Assembly: GCA_027858145.1 (NCBI GenBank) | Contig: JAQIDF010000265.1 | Coordinates: forward strand, 1 to 13,373 | Length of the DNA stretch: 13,373 nt | Source of the DNA: Prolixibacteraceae bacterium | GTDB taxonomy: Bacteria > Bacteroidota > Bacteroidia > Bacteroidales > Prolixibacteraceae | Direction: 5' to 3' | Shown: positions 1 to 7,014 of the stretch, in pieces | How the letters are laid out: each line of letters starts with the position of its first letter | Position numbering within the stretch: position 1 is the stretch's first letter | Notes under the pieces: generated by a model | Database searches by the model: none | What the model was told of the DNA's origin: nothing | What the model saw: only the letters and a program-made list of their open reading frames with translations | Made by a program: the position numbers and the translations under genes

Positions 1-359
1 ATGTTGAAGGAACACCCGATGTAATTTTACTGGCAAGTGGTTCAGAGGTAAGCACGTTGGCTGAAGGTGCCGAATTGCTTGAAAAAGATGGCATCAAGTG
101 CCGCATTGTTTCTGTACCATCCGAAGGATTGTTCCGCACACAACCTGCAGAATATCAGGAAGCAGTTCTTCCAAAAGGTGTTAAGAAATTTGGTATGACA
201 GCCGGATTGCCTGTGACCCTCGAAGGACTTGTAGGTGACGACGGCAAAGTATTCGGAATGCCATCATTCGGATTCTCTGCATCGTACAAAGTATTGGATG
301 AAAAACTTGGTTTTAACGGTCAAAACGTTTACAATCAGGTAAAAGATTTGTTGGGATAA
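1..359 (+). CDS. tkt: Transketolase, C-terminal part (5' end outside window)
   Basis: Transketolase moves two-carbon units between sugar phosphates in the non-oxidative pentose phosphate pathway, using thiamine diphosphate in the cytoplasm. Only the last 118 or so codons are present, read from base 3 with no start in the window. The visible part is the third (C-terminal) domain: a strand reading DVILLASGSEV, then VSVPSEGLF, then AGLPVTLEGLVGDDG, FGFSASYKVLDEK and a final NVYNQVKDLL helix. These blocks follow the order seen in bacterial transketolases and are especially like the Bacteroidota form as I remember it. The thiamine-binding and catalytic parts lie upstream and cannot be checked. The stop is followed 22 bases later by a terminator, so no gene is co-transcribed downstream. 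Another member of the same thiamine enzyme superfamily is possible but less likely. Confidence 0.88.
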   Translation, partial: VEGTPDVILLASGSEVSTLAEGAELLEKDGIKCRIVSVPSEGLFRTQPAEYQEAVLPKGVKKFGMTAGLPVTLEGLVGDDGKVFGMPSFGFSASYKVLDEKLGFNGQNVYNQVKDLLG

Positions 360-381
360 TAAATTGATTCCCATCATAGTA

Positions 382-410
382 AAAAAGCAGGCCATTACGA
401 CCTGCTTTTT
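382..410. terminator. Bidirectional rho-independent terminator between tkt and hcp
   Basis: A perfect 10-base inverted repeat (AAAAAGCAGG / CCTGCTTTTT) with a 9-base loop. The T-run follows the stem on both strands, so it can end the + transcript of transketolase and the - transcript of hcp, whose stop lies about 75 bases away. Confidence 0.85.
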
Positions 411-484
411 GCTTCTTCCCCTTCTATCAATCGAATTTAAATTCAACTAATCCCATTCACACTATTTTCTAACCTAATACTATA

Positions 485-2134
485 TTATGCCATAAATTTT
501 TCGATATCGGCCTCAACGTCACCTTTCATGCTAATCCCGAACTCTTTGACAAGAAAATCGGCTACCGCAGGTGATAAAAATGCCGGCAATGTTGGCCCTA
601 AATGAATGTCTTTCACACCTAGGTACAGCAAGGCTAACAATACAATTACCGCTTTTTGCTCATACCATGCAATGTTGTAAACAATCGGCAACTCGTTGAT
701 ATCGTTCAACTCAAATACTTCTTTCAATTTCATGGCAATAACGGCCAATGAATATGAATCGTTACATTGTCCTGCATCTAAAACACGGGGGATGCCGCCA
801 ATGTCGCCCAATGGTAATTTATTGTAACGATATTTTGCACAACCTGCTGTTAGAATTACGGTATCATCAGGCAATTGTTGGGAAAAATCGGTGTAATAAT
901 CACGCGATTTCATGCGCCCGTCGCAACCAGCCATAACAAAGAATTTCTTGATGGCCCCACTTTTCACGGCGTCAACAACCTTATCGGCCAACTGAATAAC
1001 CTGGTTGTGTGCAAAACCACCAACAATGGTTCCTTCTTCGATCTGCTTAGGTGATGCACATTTCTTAGCGTGCTCAATTATTTCACTAAAATCTTTCGTT
1101 TTACCATCTTCACGGTCGGCAATGTGCTTTACGCCTGGGAAACCAGACGAACCAGTGGTATAAACACGGTCTTTGTAGCTGTCGGTGGGCGGCACAATAC
1201 AGTTGGTTGTAAACAATACCGGTCCGTTAAATGCTTCAATTTCTTCTTTTTGTTTCCACCATGCATTGCCATAATTACCCACAAAATGCTCGTACTTTTT
1301 GAATTTCGGATAATAGTTAGCCGGTAACATTTCGCTATGGGTATACACATCAACACCGGTTCCGTTGGTTTGCTGCAACAACTCTTCCATATCTTTCAGG
1401 TCGTGACCGCTAATTAAGATTGCCGGATTATTGCGAACACCAATATTTACCTCTGTAATTTCGGGATTCCCATAACTTTGTGTATTCGCCTTGTCGAGTA
1501 AAGCCATAACATCAACACCAAATTTACCGGTTTCCATAACCAATGGCACCAACTCATCCATCCCGATATCGGTACGTGTAGTTTCGGCCAATGCCTTGCT
1601 AATAAATGCAAAAATATCTTCATTGGTAAAACCCAAGTTTGCAGCATGTTCAGCATAAGCAGCCACACCTTTTAAACCATACACCACCAATTCCTTAAGC
1701 GAACGTATATCCTCGTCGGCTTCCGATTTTACACCAACAAGTATAGCCTTGCGTTCTAATTCCTCAACATCATCGCTGTACCATATTGCCGAGCTGTGAA
1801 TATCAGACGGCAGTTCAACACCCAAAGCAGCCAGCTTTTGGGTTATTGATTTACGCACCTCAAAGCCTTCTTTTATTTTATCCAGAATCTTCTGGTCATC
1901 GAAATTGGCATTGGTAATGGTCATAAACAAGGCCTCGTAAATGTATTCATCGGCCTCACTTAGGGTAAGCTCGTTCTTTTTGGCAATATTGTTCAAAACA
2001 GCCACGCCCTTTGAAATAAAAACCAGCAAATCCTGCAAGTTTGATACTTCATCGGTTTTACCGCAAACACCTTTCACGGTACATCCTACTCCTTTTGATG
2101 CCTCCTGGCACTGATAACAAAACATGTTGTCCAT
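485..2134 (-). CDS. hcp: Hybrid cluster protein (Hcp), class I, hydroxylamine/NO reductase
   Basis: Hcp is an iron-sulfur enzyme of anaerobic nitrosative-stress defence. It was first described as a hydroxylamine reductase, and in E. coli it reduces nitric oxide. At 549 residues it has the usual length. The N-terminal cysteines C6, C9, C18 and C24 (C-x2-C-x8-C-x5-C) give the class I cubane-cluster motif of strict anaerobes. All seven expected ligands of the hybrid 4Fe-2S-2O cluster can be placed: H244 (SGHD), E268 (HSEM), C312 (TTNC), C404 (MAGC), C432 (TAGC), C457 (AGQC) and E492 (YEQK). They fall at, or two residues from, the Desulfovibrio positions, so the enzyme looks intact. No partner reductase gene (hcr) is adjacent; class I proteins often lack one. 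The gene stands alone, with its own promoter and a Crp/Fnr-type site upstream. Confidence 0.97.
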   Translation of the reverse strand: MDNMFCYQCQEASKGVGCTVKGVCGKTDEVSNLQDLLVFISKGVAVLNNIAKKNELTLSEADEYIYEALFMTITNANFDDQKILDKIKEGFEVRKSITQKLAALGVELPSDIHSSAIWYSDDVEELERKAILVGVKSEADEDIRSLKELVVYGLKGVAAYAEHAANLGFTNEDIFAFISKALAETTRTDIGMDELVPLVMETGKFGVDVMALLDKANTQSYGNPEITEVNIGVRNNPAILISGHDLKDMEELLQQTNGTGVDVYTHSEMLPANYYPKFKKYEHFVGNYGNAWWKQKEEIEAFNGPVLFTTNCIVPPTDSYKDRVYTTGSSGFPGVKHIADREDGKTKDFSEIIEHAKKCASPKQIEEGTIVGGFAHNQVIQLADKVVDAVKSGAIKKFFVMAGCDGRMKSRDYYTDFSQQLPDDTVILTAGCAKYRYNKLPLGDIGGIPRVLDAGQCNDSYSLAVIAMKLKEVFELNDINELPIVYNIAWYEQKAVIVLLALLYLGVKDIHLGPTLPAFLSPAVADFLVKEFGISMKGDVEADIEKFMA

Positions 2135-2186
2135 AATGTTGTCCTCTTAATTATTCTGTTTCTGATTGTTTACATTTTTATATGTA

Positions 2187-2194
2187 CAAAAATA
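2187..2194 (-). promoter_or_regulatory. -7 promoter box of hcp (TATTTTTG)
   Basis: On the minus strand the sequence matches the Bacteroidota -7 consensus TAnnTTTG exactly. It sits about 53 bases before the hcp start, giving an inferred transcription start near 2181-2183 and a leader of roughly 45-50 bases. No convincing TTTG -33 box is present at the usual distance, which fits an activator-dependent promoter. Confidence 0.6.
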
Positions 2195-2214
2195 AGAGAC
2201 AACAACATCCTGAA

Positions 2215-2232
2215 TTGTCACGTATGTTACAA
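2215..2232. promoter_or_regulatory. Crp/Fnr-family binding site upstream of hcp
   Basis: An 18-base near-perfect palindrome, TTGTCAC-GTAT-GTTACAA, with 6 of 7 positions symmetric. The pattern TTGTnACnnnnGTnACAA has the layout of Crp/Fnr-type operators (two half-sites with a short spacer) and resembles sites reported for HcpR-type regulators. Its centre is about 40-42 bases upstream of the transcription start inferred from the -7 box, the classic class II activator position. Known: hcp genes in many anaerobes are controlled by Crp/Fnr-family proteins. Inferred: which protein binds here. Confidence 0.65.
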
Positions 2233-2237
2233 CATTG

Positions 2238-2287
2238 AAAAAAAATAAAAAAGGCTGCCAATGTTTAGAAACCACATGTTCGGAGCC
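2238..2287 (-). terminator. Terminator-like hairpin with T-tract, minus strand
   Basis: Read on the minus strand, GGCT at 2287-2284 pairs with AGCC at 2256-2253. Several further inner pairs are interrupted by mismatches, and T6-A-T8 follows immediately. The stem is imperfect but the T-tract is strong. It would end a transcript coming from 2290-2390 just before the hcp control site, and so insulate hcp from upstream reading. Confidence 0.45.
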
Positions 2288-2545
2288 TGCCATACCCACA
2301 TCGAGCACAACGGCATCCAGGTTTTGTCGTTCAATTGTTAAGCGATAATGAATCAACAGCTTTTTGCAGACCATAAGTTTTGGTCAAATTTTCTATTCTG
2401 ATATCCATTTTCTGTTTAATTTGATTTTGGTGTCACGAAAATATAAAAACATCTTTTTTCCATAAAGAGAAAAAAACCATTTTAAAGAAATTTAACAGTA
2501 TGAATTAAATTACTACTTTTATTGATAACAAAACAACCCACTACC
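2253..2545. other. Gene-free stretch upstream of hcp: possible relic or small RNA, then AT-rich DNA
   Basis: The whole gap between hcp and the next ORF (2135-2545) is about 410 bases. Bases 2251-2370 are about 45% G+C by hand count, clearly richer than the AT-rich flank at 2400-2520. A minus-strand reading frame (2374 to 2147) runs through it with a stretch LDAVVLDVGMAGSEH, but I do not recognise it and its tail runs through the T-tract and the hcp promoter, so I do not call it a gene. A weak -7-like box (AAAATTTG, minus, 2392-2385) lies upstream. A decayed gene end with its terminator, or a roughly 140-base minus-strand RNA, would both fit. Bases 2393-2513 hold nothing I can name. A TACTTTTA box at 2514-2521 could serve the ORF at 2546. 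Confidence 0.3.
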
Positions 2546-2707
2546 ATGAAACAAACGATCATCATATTAAGTCTGATTTTACTTTTCAATATATATCCAA
2601 ATCCATTTAGCAACGAATTACATATTGGCAATAAGCTAAATACTGATGATATGATTATTGATGAAAATGGAGATATTCTGATTTCAAAGAAAATGGTAAA
2701 AGAATAA
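2546..2707 (+). CDS. Small ORF: hydrophobic leader joined to a partial T9SS sorting domain
   Basis: A 53-residue ORF. Residues 4-16 (TIIILSLILLFNI) form a hydrophobic leader-like segment. Directly after it comes YPNPFSNELHIGNKL (17-31), which closely resembles the opening of the type A C-terminal sorting domain that sends proteins through the type IX secretion system. The following IDENGDILISKK resembles the next strand of that domain. A full domain is about 70-80 residues; here the last third to half is missing, and neither other + frame downstream supplies it. There is no cargo between leader and tail. I chose the ATG at 2546, since an upstream TTG adds only residues without features. A TAnnTTTG-like box (TACTTTTA, 2514-2521) lies 24 bases before the start. 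It is probably a deletion remnant; a genuine micro-protein is possible. Expression is unproven. Confidence 0.4.
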   Translation: MKQTIIILSLILLFNIYPNPFSNELHIGNKLNTDDMIIDENGDILISKKMVKE

Positions 2708-2894
2708 GAAACAGTTAAAGTTTATTTGTAAAGCTCACAAAAGAAAGACTTAATAATTAATCAAAAACGATGCACAACTGTTAAGAAACTCGTATGTTTG
2801 AGTTTTATCCGTCAGGATGTTTTTACATCTTCCAAAAACAAAATTTTAACGGTTTCTAATTTTTCGGGCTAACTGCACTTCAAAGACTAAAAAC

Positions 2895-4007
2895 ATGAAA
2901 AACATACGTATACCTGCCGTTTTAATAAGTATCTTTATTTTCTTTACGATAGGCGCAGCACAGGCGCAGCACTTAGAAAAGGAAGTTAGTTTTATTCATT
3001 ATAAGTACACCCCGTTTTATAACCTTAAAAAGATAGGCAACACTGAAATTTTCAGGGGGAACAATAAGAAAAAGAAATATTTTGAAGGCTGGTATTTCAA
3101 GATGGTTTCAGATGACGAATCGCACATTCTCAGTGTTATCCCGGGAATATCATTATCCAATAACGGTGAGGAACAACATGCTTTTATTCAACTAATTGAT
3201 GGCACTACGGCACAAACACAGTACTTTACCTACCCCATCTCCGACTTTTCTTACTCAAGAAAAGAATTTGCCGTCAAAATTGCAGATAATTACTTTTCAA
3301 AAAACAAAATCATTTTAAATTTAAAAGATAGCATTTCACAAATCTCCGGAAAAGTAGAAATGCATGATTTGGTTGACTTAAAATCAAACAGTTTTATGAA
3401 TCCCGGGATCATGGGCTGGTACCGTTTTGTCCCTTTCATGCAATGTTATCATGGTGTAGTAAGTCTGACCCATCGTTTAAAAGGTGAACTGATTATAAAT
3501 AACGAGCAGTTCAATTTCACTAAAGGCAAAGGATATATTGAGAAGGACTGGGGAAGTAGTATGCCTTCATCGTGGATATGGATGCAAAGCAACCATTTTA
3601 CCGATTCTACCAGTTCATTTATGCTCTCGGTAGCCGATGTTCCCTGGCTGGGAAAATCATTTACCGGTTTTTTAGGCTTTTTTTACCACAATAACGAGGT
3701 ATATCGCTTCGCTACCTACCGCAACTCAAAACTCACACTGGAAATTGCAGAAGCTAACCAATTGAAAATAAGAATCGACAACCGAAAAAACTCTTTTATC
3801 ATAGAAGCCAGGTCGAACACTACCGGCATGTTAAAAGCGCCTGATAAAGGCTCAATGGACCGTAGGATACCGGAAAGCATAGATGCAACTTTAAAAATTA
3901 CCATGAAAGATAAAAAAGACCAGATTGTATTTATCGACAGCACCAATATTGCAGGCCTTGAAATGGTGGGGGATTTCAAAAATTTTGAAAGCGATAGGAA
4001 GCGATAG
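2895..4007 (+). CDS. Secreted tocopherol-cyclase-like (lipocalin-fold) protein
   Basis: A 370-residue protein with a clear signal peptide: MKNIR, a hydrophobic core to about residue 20, then AAQA-Q with cleavage likely near 24/25. The mature part carries the two signature blocks of the tocopherol cyclase-like family (PF14249 as I know it): YFEGWYFK at 62-69 and GYIEKDWGSSMPSSWIWMQ at about 213-231, separated by beta-strand-rich sequence, plus GWYRFVPFMQCYHG at about 174-187. In plants and cyanobacteria the family closes the chromanol ring of vitamin E. Bacteroidota are not known to make tocopherols, so the substrate here is unknown; a secreted lipid-modifying or lipid-binding role is only inference. 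The signal peptide is unusual for this family. A near-match -7 box (TAATTTTT) lies about 35 bases before the start. The gene ends inside a 10-base tandem duplication that sets the stop codon. Confidence 0.75.
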   Translation: MKNIRIPAVLISIFIFFTIGAAQAQHLEKEVSFIHYKYTPFYNLKKIGNTEIFRGNNKKKKYFEGWYFKMVSDDESHILSVIPGISLSNNGEEQHAFIQLIDGTTAQTQYFTYPISDFSYSRKEFAVKIADNYFSKNKIILNLKDSISQISGKVEMHDLVDLKSNSFMNPGIMGWYRFVPFMQCYHGVVSLTHRLKGELIINNEQFNFTKGKGYIEKDWGSSMPSSWIWMQSNHFTDSTSSFMLSVADVPWLGKSFTGFLGFFYHNNEVYRFATYRNSKLTLEIAEANQLKIRIDNRKNSFIIEARSNTTGMLKAPDKGSMDRRIPESIDATLKITMKDKKDQIVFIDSTNIAGLEMVGDFKNFESDRKR

Positions 4008-4010
4008 GAA
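3991..4010 (+). repeat. 10-base tandem duplication at the stop of the tocopherol-cyclase-like gene
   Basis: GCGATAGGAA occurs twice in direct succession. The TAG stop (4005-4007) lies in the second copy and is in frame only because the 10-base unit shifts the frame. With a single copy the frame would continue for about 30 more codons, ending at what is now 4107. Confidence 0.85.
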
Positions 4011-4127
4011 TCAACTGACTTCAAGTGTCTTTTTGATATTTATGTTACATAAAAAGCCGGTATTTCAATCAAAGGGACAATACAGAAGAATTTGGGTATT
4101 TTCATGAAAAACATTTTACTATTCGGC

Positions 4128-4154
4128 TTGTTTAAACATTATTCCTTATTTTTG
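4128..4154 (+). promoter_or_regulatory. Promoter of the udk-exonuclease pair
   Basis: TATTTTTG at 4147-4154 matches TAnnTTTG exactly, with a TTG at 4128-4130 as a possible, slightly close -33 element. The inferred transcription start is near 4158-4161, only 12-15 bases before the ATG at 4173. This argues against the upstream in-frame ATGs at 4092 and 4104. Confidence 0.55.
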
Positions 4155-4172
4155 AAAAAACATAAGAATAGG

Positions 4173-4787
4173 ATGATTATAATTGGAATTGCAGGCGGAA
4201 CCGGTTCCGGAAAAACTACGGTAGTTAAAGAAATAACCAAACGGCTTAATAAAGAAGCGATAGCAATTATTCCCCAGGATGCATATTACCGGGACAATGA
4301 GCACTTACCCCTCGAAGACCGGCAGAAAATGAATTTTGACCATCCGGATTCGATTGAATTTGAATTGTTGATAGACCATCTCAAACAACTTAAAGAAGGT
4401 GACAGTATTGAACAACCCATCTATTCATACATCACCTGTACGCGTGCCGATGAAACAATCACGGTATCGCCCACACACATCATCATCGTTGAAGGGATTT
4501 TATGCCTTACCAATTCGAGGTTACGTGAGCTCATGGACATCAAAGTTTTTGTGGATTGTGAAGCCGACTTACGCCTTTCACGGGTTATTCAGCGCGATAT
4601 TATTGAACGTGGTCGCAATGTAAAGCAAACACTTAACCGGTACGAACAAACCGTACGCCCCATGCACCTGCAGTTTATAGAGCCCAGCAAACGATATGCT
4701 GATATTATTGTTCCGCAAGGTGGACAAAATAAAGTGGCCATCAATATATTAACACAATTCATAGAGAAACAATTTTCTGAAAAATAA
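4173..4787 (+). CDS. udk: Uridine kinase
   Basis: Phosphorylates uridine and cytidine to UMP and CMP in pyrimidine salvage, in the cytoplasm. With the ATG at 4173 the protein is 204 residues, the family's usual length. It begins MIIIGIAGGTGSGKTTVVK, with the Walker A loop GGTGSGKT at 8-15. Further family marks are DAYYRD (about 41-46), NFDHPDS, IIVEGILCL (Walker B region), KVFVDCEADLRLSR and the lid segment RDIIERGR. The reading frame is open further upstream (ATGs at 4092 and 4104), but those 27 extra residues have no counterpart in the family and lie upstream of the inferred transcription start. The stop is 6 bases before the next start, so the two genes are almost surely co-transcribed. 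Phosphoribulokinase belongs to the same superfamily, but the length and lid motif favour uridine kinase. Confidence 0.93.
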   Translation: MIIIGIAGGTGSGKTTVVKEITKRLNKEAIAIIPQDAYYRDNEHLPLEDRQKMNFDHPDSIEFELLIDHLKQLKEGDSIEQPIYSYITCTRADETITVSPTHIIIVEGILCLTNSRLRELMDIKVFVDCEADLRLSRVIQRDIIERGRNVKQTLNRYEQTVRPMHLQFIEPSKRYADIIVPQGGQNKVAINILTQFIEKQFSEK

Positions 4788-4793
4788 ATTACC

Positions 4794-5516
4794 ATGCTCG
4801 AAAATATTAACATTGAAAACGTATTATTTATCGACATTGAAACAGCACCGCTTCATGCTTCGTACGATGAACTTTCGGAAAAGATGCAAAAGCTGTGGGA
4901 CAAAAAAGCAGCATATTTCTTAAATGATGAACAATCACCAGCAGATGTATACGAACGTGCTGGAATATATTCTGAATTCGGGAAAATTATATGCATTTCG
5001 GTTGGCACCATGTACCAAAAACAAGGCGACTGGAAATGCCGTGTAAAATCGTACGCCGGGCACAACGAAAAAGACCTGTTGTACGGTTTTGCAAACATGC
5101 TCGAAAATTATGCCCGTCGTGGCGCTGTTAAGCTTTGTGCCCATAATGGACAGGAATTTGATTTCCCTTACATTGCCCGCCGTTGCATAATAAACGGCAT
5201 AAAACTGCCTAAGATACTCGATATCGCAGGCGCAAAGCCATGGGAGGTTAAAGATGTTTTGCTTGACACACTTCAACTATGGAAATTCGGTGATTACAAA
5301 CACTATACATCGCTTGATTTACTTTGTGCCGTTTTTGATATTCCAACGCCTAAAGATGACATTGACGGCAGCGAAGTGGCCGGCGTTTATTATAAAGAAA
5401 ATGATTTGAACCGAATTATAAAATACTGTGAAAAAGACGTCTTTGCACTGGCCCAGTTGTTTCTCAGGTATCAGGGAAAGTCCATTTTACCGCCCGAAGC
5501 ACTCGAATCGGTGTAA
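4794..5516 (+). CDS. Predicted DEDDy 3'-5' exonuclease (PolB-exonuclease-like)
   Basis: A 240-residue stand-alone exonuclease of the DnaQ-like superfamily, of the type annotated as predicted 3'-5' exonuclease related to the family B DNA polymerase proofreading domain. The metal-binding residues can be read in order: D14 and E16 in FIDIET (Exo I), D123 in AHNGQEFDFPY (Exo II), and Y211 and D215 in YCEKDVFA (Exo III, the Y-x3-D form that defines DEDDy). No polymerase domain is attached, so it would act on DNA or RNA 3' ends in trans; the real substrate is unknown. It starts 6 bases after the udk stop and has no promoter of its own that I can see, so it is the second gene of that operon. Pairing with a nucleoside-salvage kinase could mean shared use in nucleotide recycling, which is inference. 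Confidence 0.85.
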   Translation: MLENINIENVLFIDIETAPLHASYDELSEKMQKLWDKKAAYFLNDEQSPADVYERAGIYSEFGKIICISVGTMYQKQGDWKCRVKSYAGHNEKDLLYGFANMLENYARRGAVKLCAHNGQEFDFPYIARRCIINGIKLPKILDIAGAKPWEVKDVLLDTLQLWKFGDYKHYTSLDLLCAVFDIPTPKDDIDGSEVAGVYYKENDLNRIIKYCEKDVFALAQLFLRYQGKSILPPEALESV

Positions 5517-5530
5517 TTTCACCCAACAAC

Positions 5531-5562
5531 TTGTCATTTATACAAAAAATATAGTTTATTTG
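5531..5562 (+). promoter_or_regulatory. Promoter of the arginine decarboxylase gene
   Basis: TTG at 5531-5533, 21 bases, then TTTATTTG at 5555-5562, one mismatch from TAnnTTTG. Spacing and order match the Bacteroidota -33/-7 layout. The inferred start of transcription is near 5567, about 33 bases before the ATG at 5601. Confidence 0.5.
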
Positions 5563-5600
5563 CACTTTCAAACAAAACTAAAAATACCTGTGTTGCAATA

Positions 5601-7010
5601 ATGAAGAATACTTATTTCGATTTAATTGAGCAAAGCTATTATTTCCCTCAGGAGGGATTTGACCTGCGTGATGAGTACCTCACTTTTCAAGGTATTTCAA
5701 TGAAATACCTTATCGATAAATACGGAACACCTTTCCGGTTTATTTATCTCCCTAAAATTGGGGATCAGATAAAAAAAGCGCGCAACCTGTTTAAACGCAC
5801 GATGAAAAGACATAACTATCGTGGGAATTATCATTATTGCTATTGCACCAAGTGTAATCACTTTCATCATGTTATTGGCGAAGCACTAAAAAATAATGTA
5901 AACCTTGAGACATCATCATCTTTCGATATCGATTTGATACGAAATTTATATGCCGAAAAAAGAATCGATAAAAACCGTATCCTGATCCACAACGGCTATA
6001 AAACCGATGAATATCTGCAAAAAATAATTGAACTGCAAGAGTTTGGCTTTAAGAATTCCATTATCATTCTCGACAGCACAAATGAACTGCACCGCATTGA
6101 AAAACTGGCCAAAGGGCGCAAAGTTCGTATCGGTTTGCGCATGGCAATAAATGAAGAACCACAATCGCCTTACTACACTTCACGTCTGGGGATTCGTCAT
6201 GCCGAAATGCTCGATTTTTTTGAAAAAAACATTAAGGATAATCCCAACGTTGAAATGCAAATGTTGCATTTCTTTGTCGATTCAGGTATAAAAGACAGTC
6301 TGTACTACTGGGGCGAATTTCAAAAGGCGTTAACATTATATGTTAAACTGAAAAAACAATGCGATACTTTGGTCGACTTCAACCTTGGCGGCGGCTTCCC
6401 TATTCGCAACCACATGGGCTTTGAATATAACTATGAATATATGATTGACGAAATCATAAAGAACATTAAAGAAGTTTGTGATAAAGAAAATATTTTTGAA
6501 CCCAACATTTATACCGAATTTGGTAAGTACACCGTGGGCGAAAGCGGGGCAATCATTTTTAAAGTACTGGAACACAAGCAACAAAACGACACCGAGAGCT
6601 GGTACATTATAAACAACAGCCTGATGAACACCATTCCGGATGCATGGTCGATACACGAAAAATTTATTTTATTGCCAGTAAACAAATGGCACAACGAATA
6701 TAAGCGGGTAAACATAGGCGGAATCAGTTGCGACCATTCCGACTATTACAACTCCGAGGACTTCAACCAGGAGGTGTTGTTGCCATCGTTTGACGATGAT
6801 GAAGAAGAACCGCTGTATCTGGGTTTCTTTCACACAGGGGCTTATCAGGATGCGATAAGCGGCTATGGCGGTATAAAGCACTGCCTTATACCCTCGCCTA
6901 AGCATGTTATTATTGATCGTGATGAAAAAGGCAACTTTGTTGATTATGTTTACCGTAATGAACAATCAGCCGATGAAATGTTTAAAATACTGGGGTATAA
7001 TAAGAAATAA
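5601..7010 (+). CDS. Arginine decarboxylase, PLP fold-type III (Bacteroidota form)
   Basis: Makes agmatine from arginine with pyridoxal phosphate, the first step of polyamine synthesis, in the cytoplasm. At 469 residues it is far shorter than the roughly 630-residue E. coli SpeA but matches the Bacteroidota enzyme annotated arginine decarboxylase, whose sequence I recall as very similar throughout (for example FDLI..., YCYCTK, CLIP-PKH and DRDE blocks). K84 in YCTKCN is the PLP-binding lysine (compare YAxKAN of the ornithine/diaminopimelate decarboxylase group). Then follow LHFFVDSG (222-229), the phosphate-binding NLGGGFP (261-267), EFGK (306-309, in place of EPGR), CDHSDYY (377-383, active-site cysteine and aspartate from the partner subunit) and TGAYQDA (412-418). 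No other polyamine gene is in the window, so agmatine processing must be encoded elsewhere. The start has its own promoter. The substrate is assigned by similarity only; another basic amino acid remains possible. Confidence 0.85.
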   Translation: MKNTYFDLIEQSYYFPQEGFDLRDEYLTFQGISMKYLIDKYGTPFRFIYLPKIGDQIKKARNLFKRTMKRHNYRGNYHYCYCTKCNHFHHVIGEALKNNVNLETSSSFDIDLIRNLYAEKRIDKNRILIHNGYKTDEYLQKIIELQEFGFKNSIIILDSTNELHRIEKLAKGRKVRIGLRMAINEEPQSPYYTSRLGIRHAEMLDFFEKNIKDNPNVEMQMLHFFVDSGIKDSLYYWGEFQKALTLYVKLKKQCDTLVDFNLGGGFPIRNHMGFEYNYEYMIDEIIKNIKEVCDKENIFEPNIYTEFGKYTVGESGAIIFKVLEHKQQNDTESWYIINNSLMNTIPDAWSIHEKFILLPVNKWHNEYKRVNIGGISCDHSDYYNSEDFNQEVLLPSFDDDEEEPLYLGFFHTGAYQDAISGYGGIKHCLIPSPKHVIIDRDEKGNFVDYVYRNEQSADEMFKILGYNKK

Positions 7011-7014
7011 ATTT

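Noticed and set aside
2147..2374. Minus-strand 75-residue ORF upstream of hcp
   Set aside because: Not recognised; it runs through a terminator-like T-tract, the Crp/Fnr site and the hcp promoter. Kept only as a possible relic.
2708..2894. Missing half of the T9SS sorting domain in another frame, or a terminator
   Set aside because: No frame continues the domain. The small AAACTC/GAGTTT (2786-2805) and GATGT/ACATC (2816-2829) hairpins are too weak to call.
3925..4107. Short plus-strand ORF overlapping the end of the tocopherol-cyclase-like gene
   Set aside because: It is the out-of-frame continuation exposed by the 10-base duplication and has no start signal or family features.
4092..4172. 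Longer start for uridine kinase
   Set aside because: The extra 27 residues lie upstream of the inferred transcription start, and the P-loop should be close to the N-terminus in this family.
4935..5276. Minus-strand 113-residue ORF
   Set aside because: Shadow of the DEDDy exonuclease gene, whose catalytic motifs are intact.
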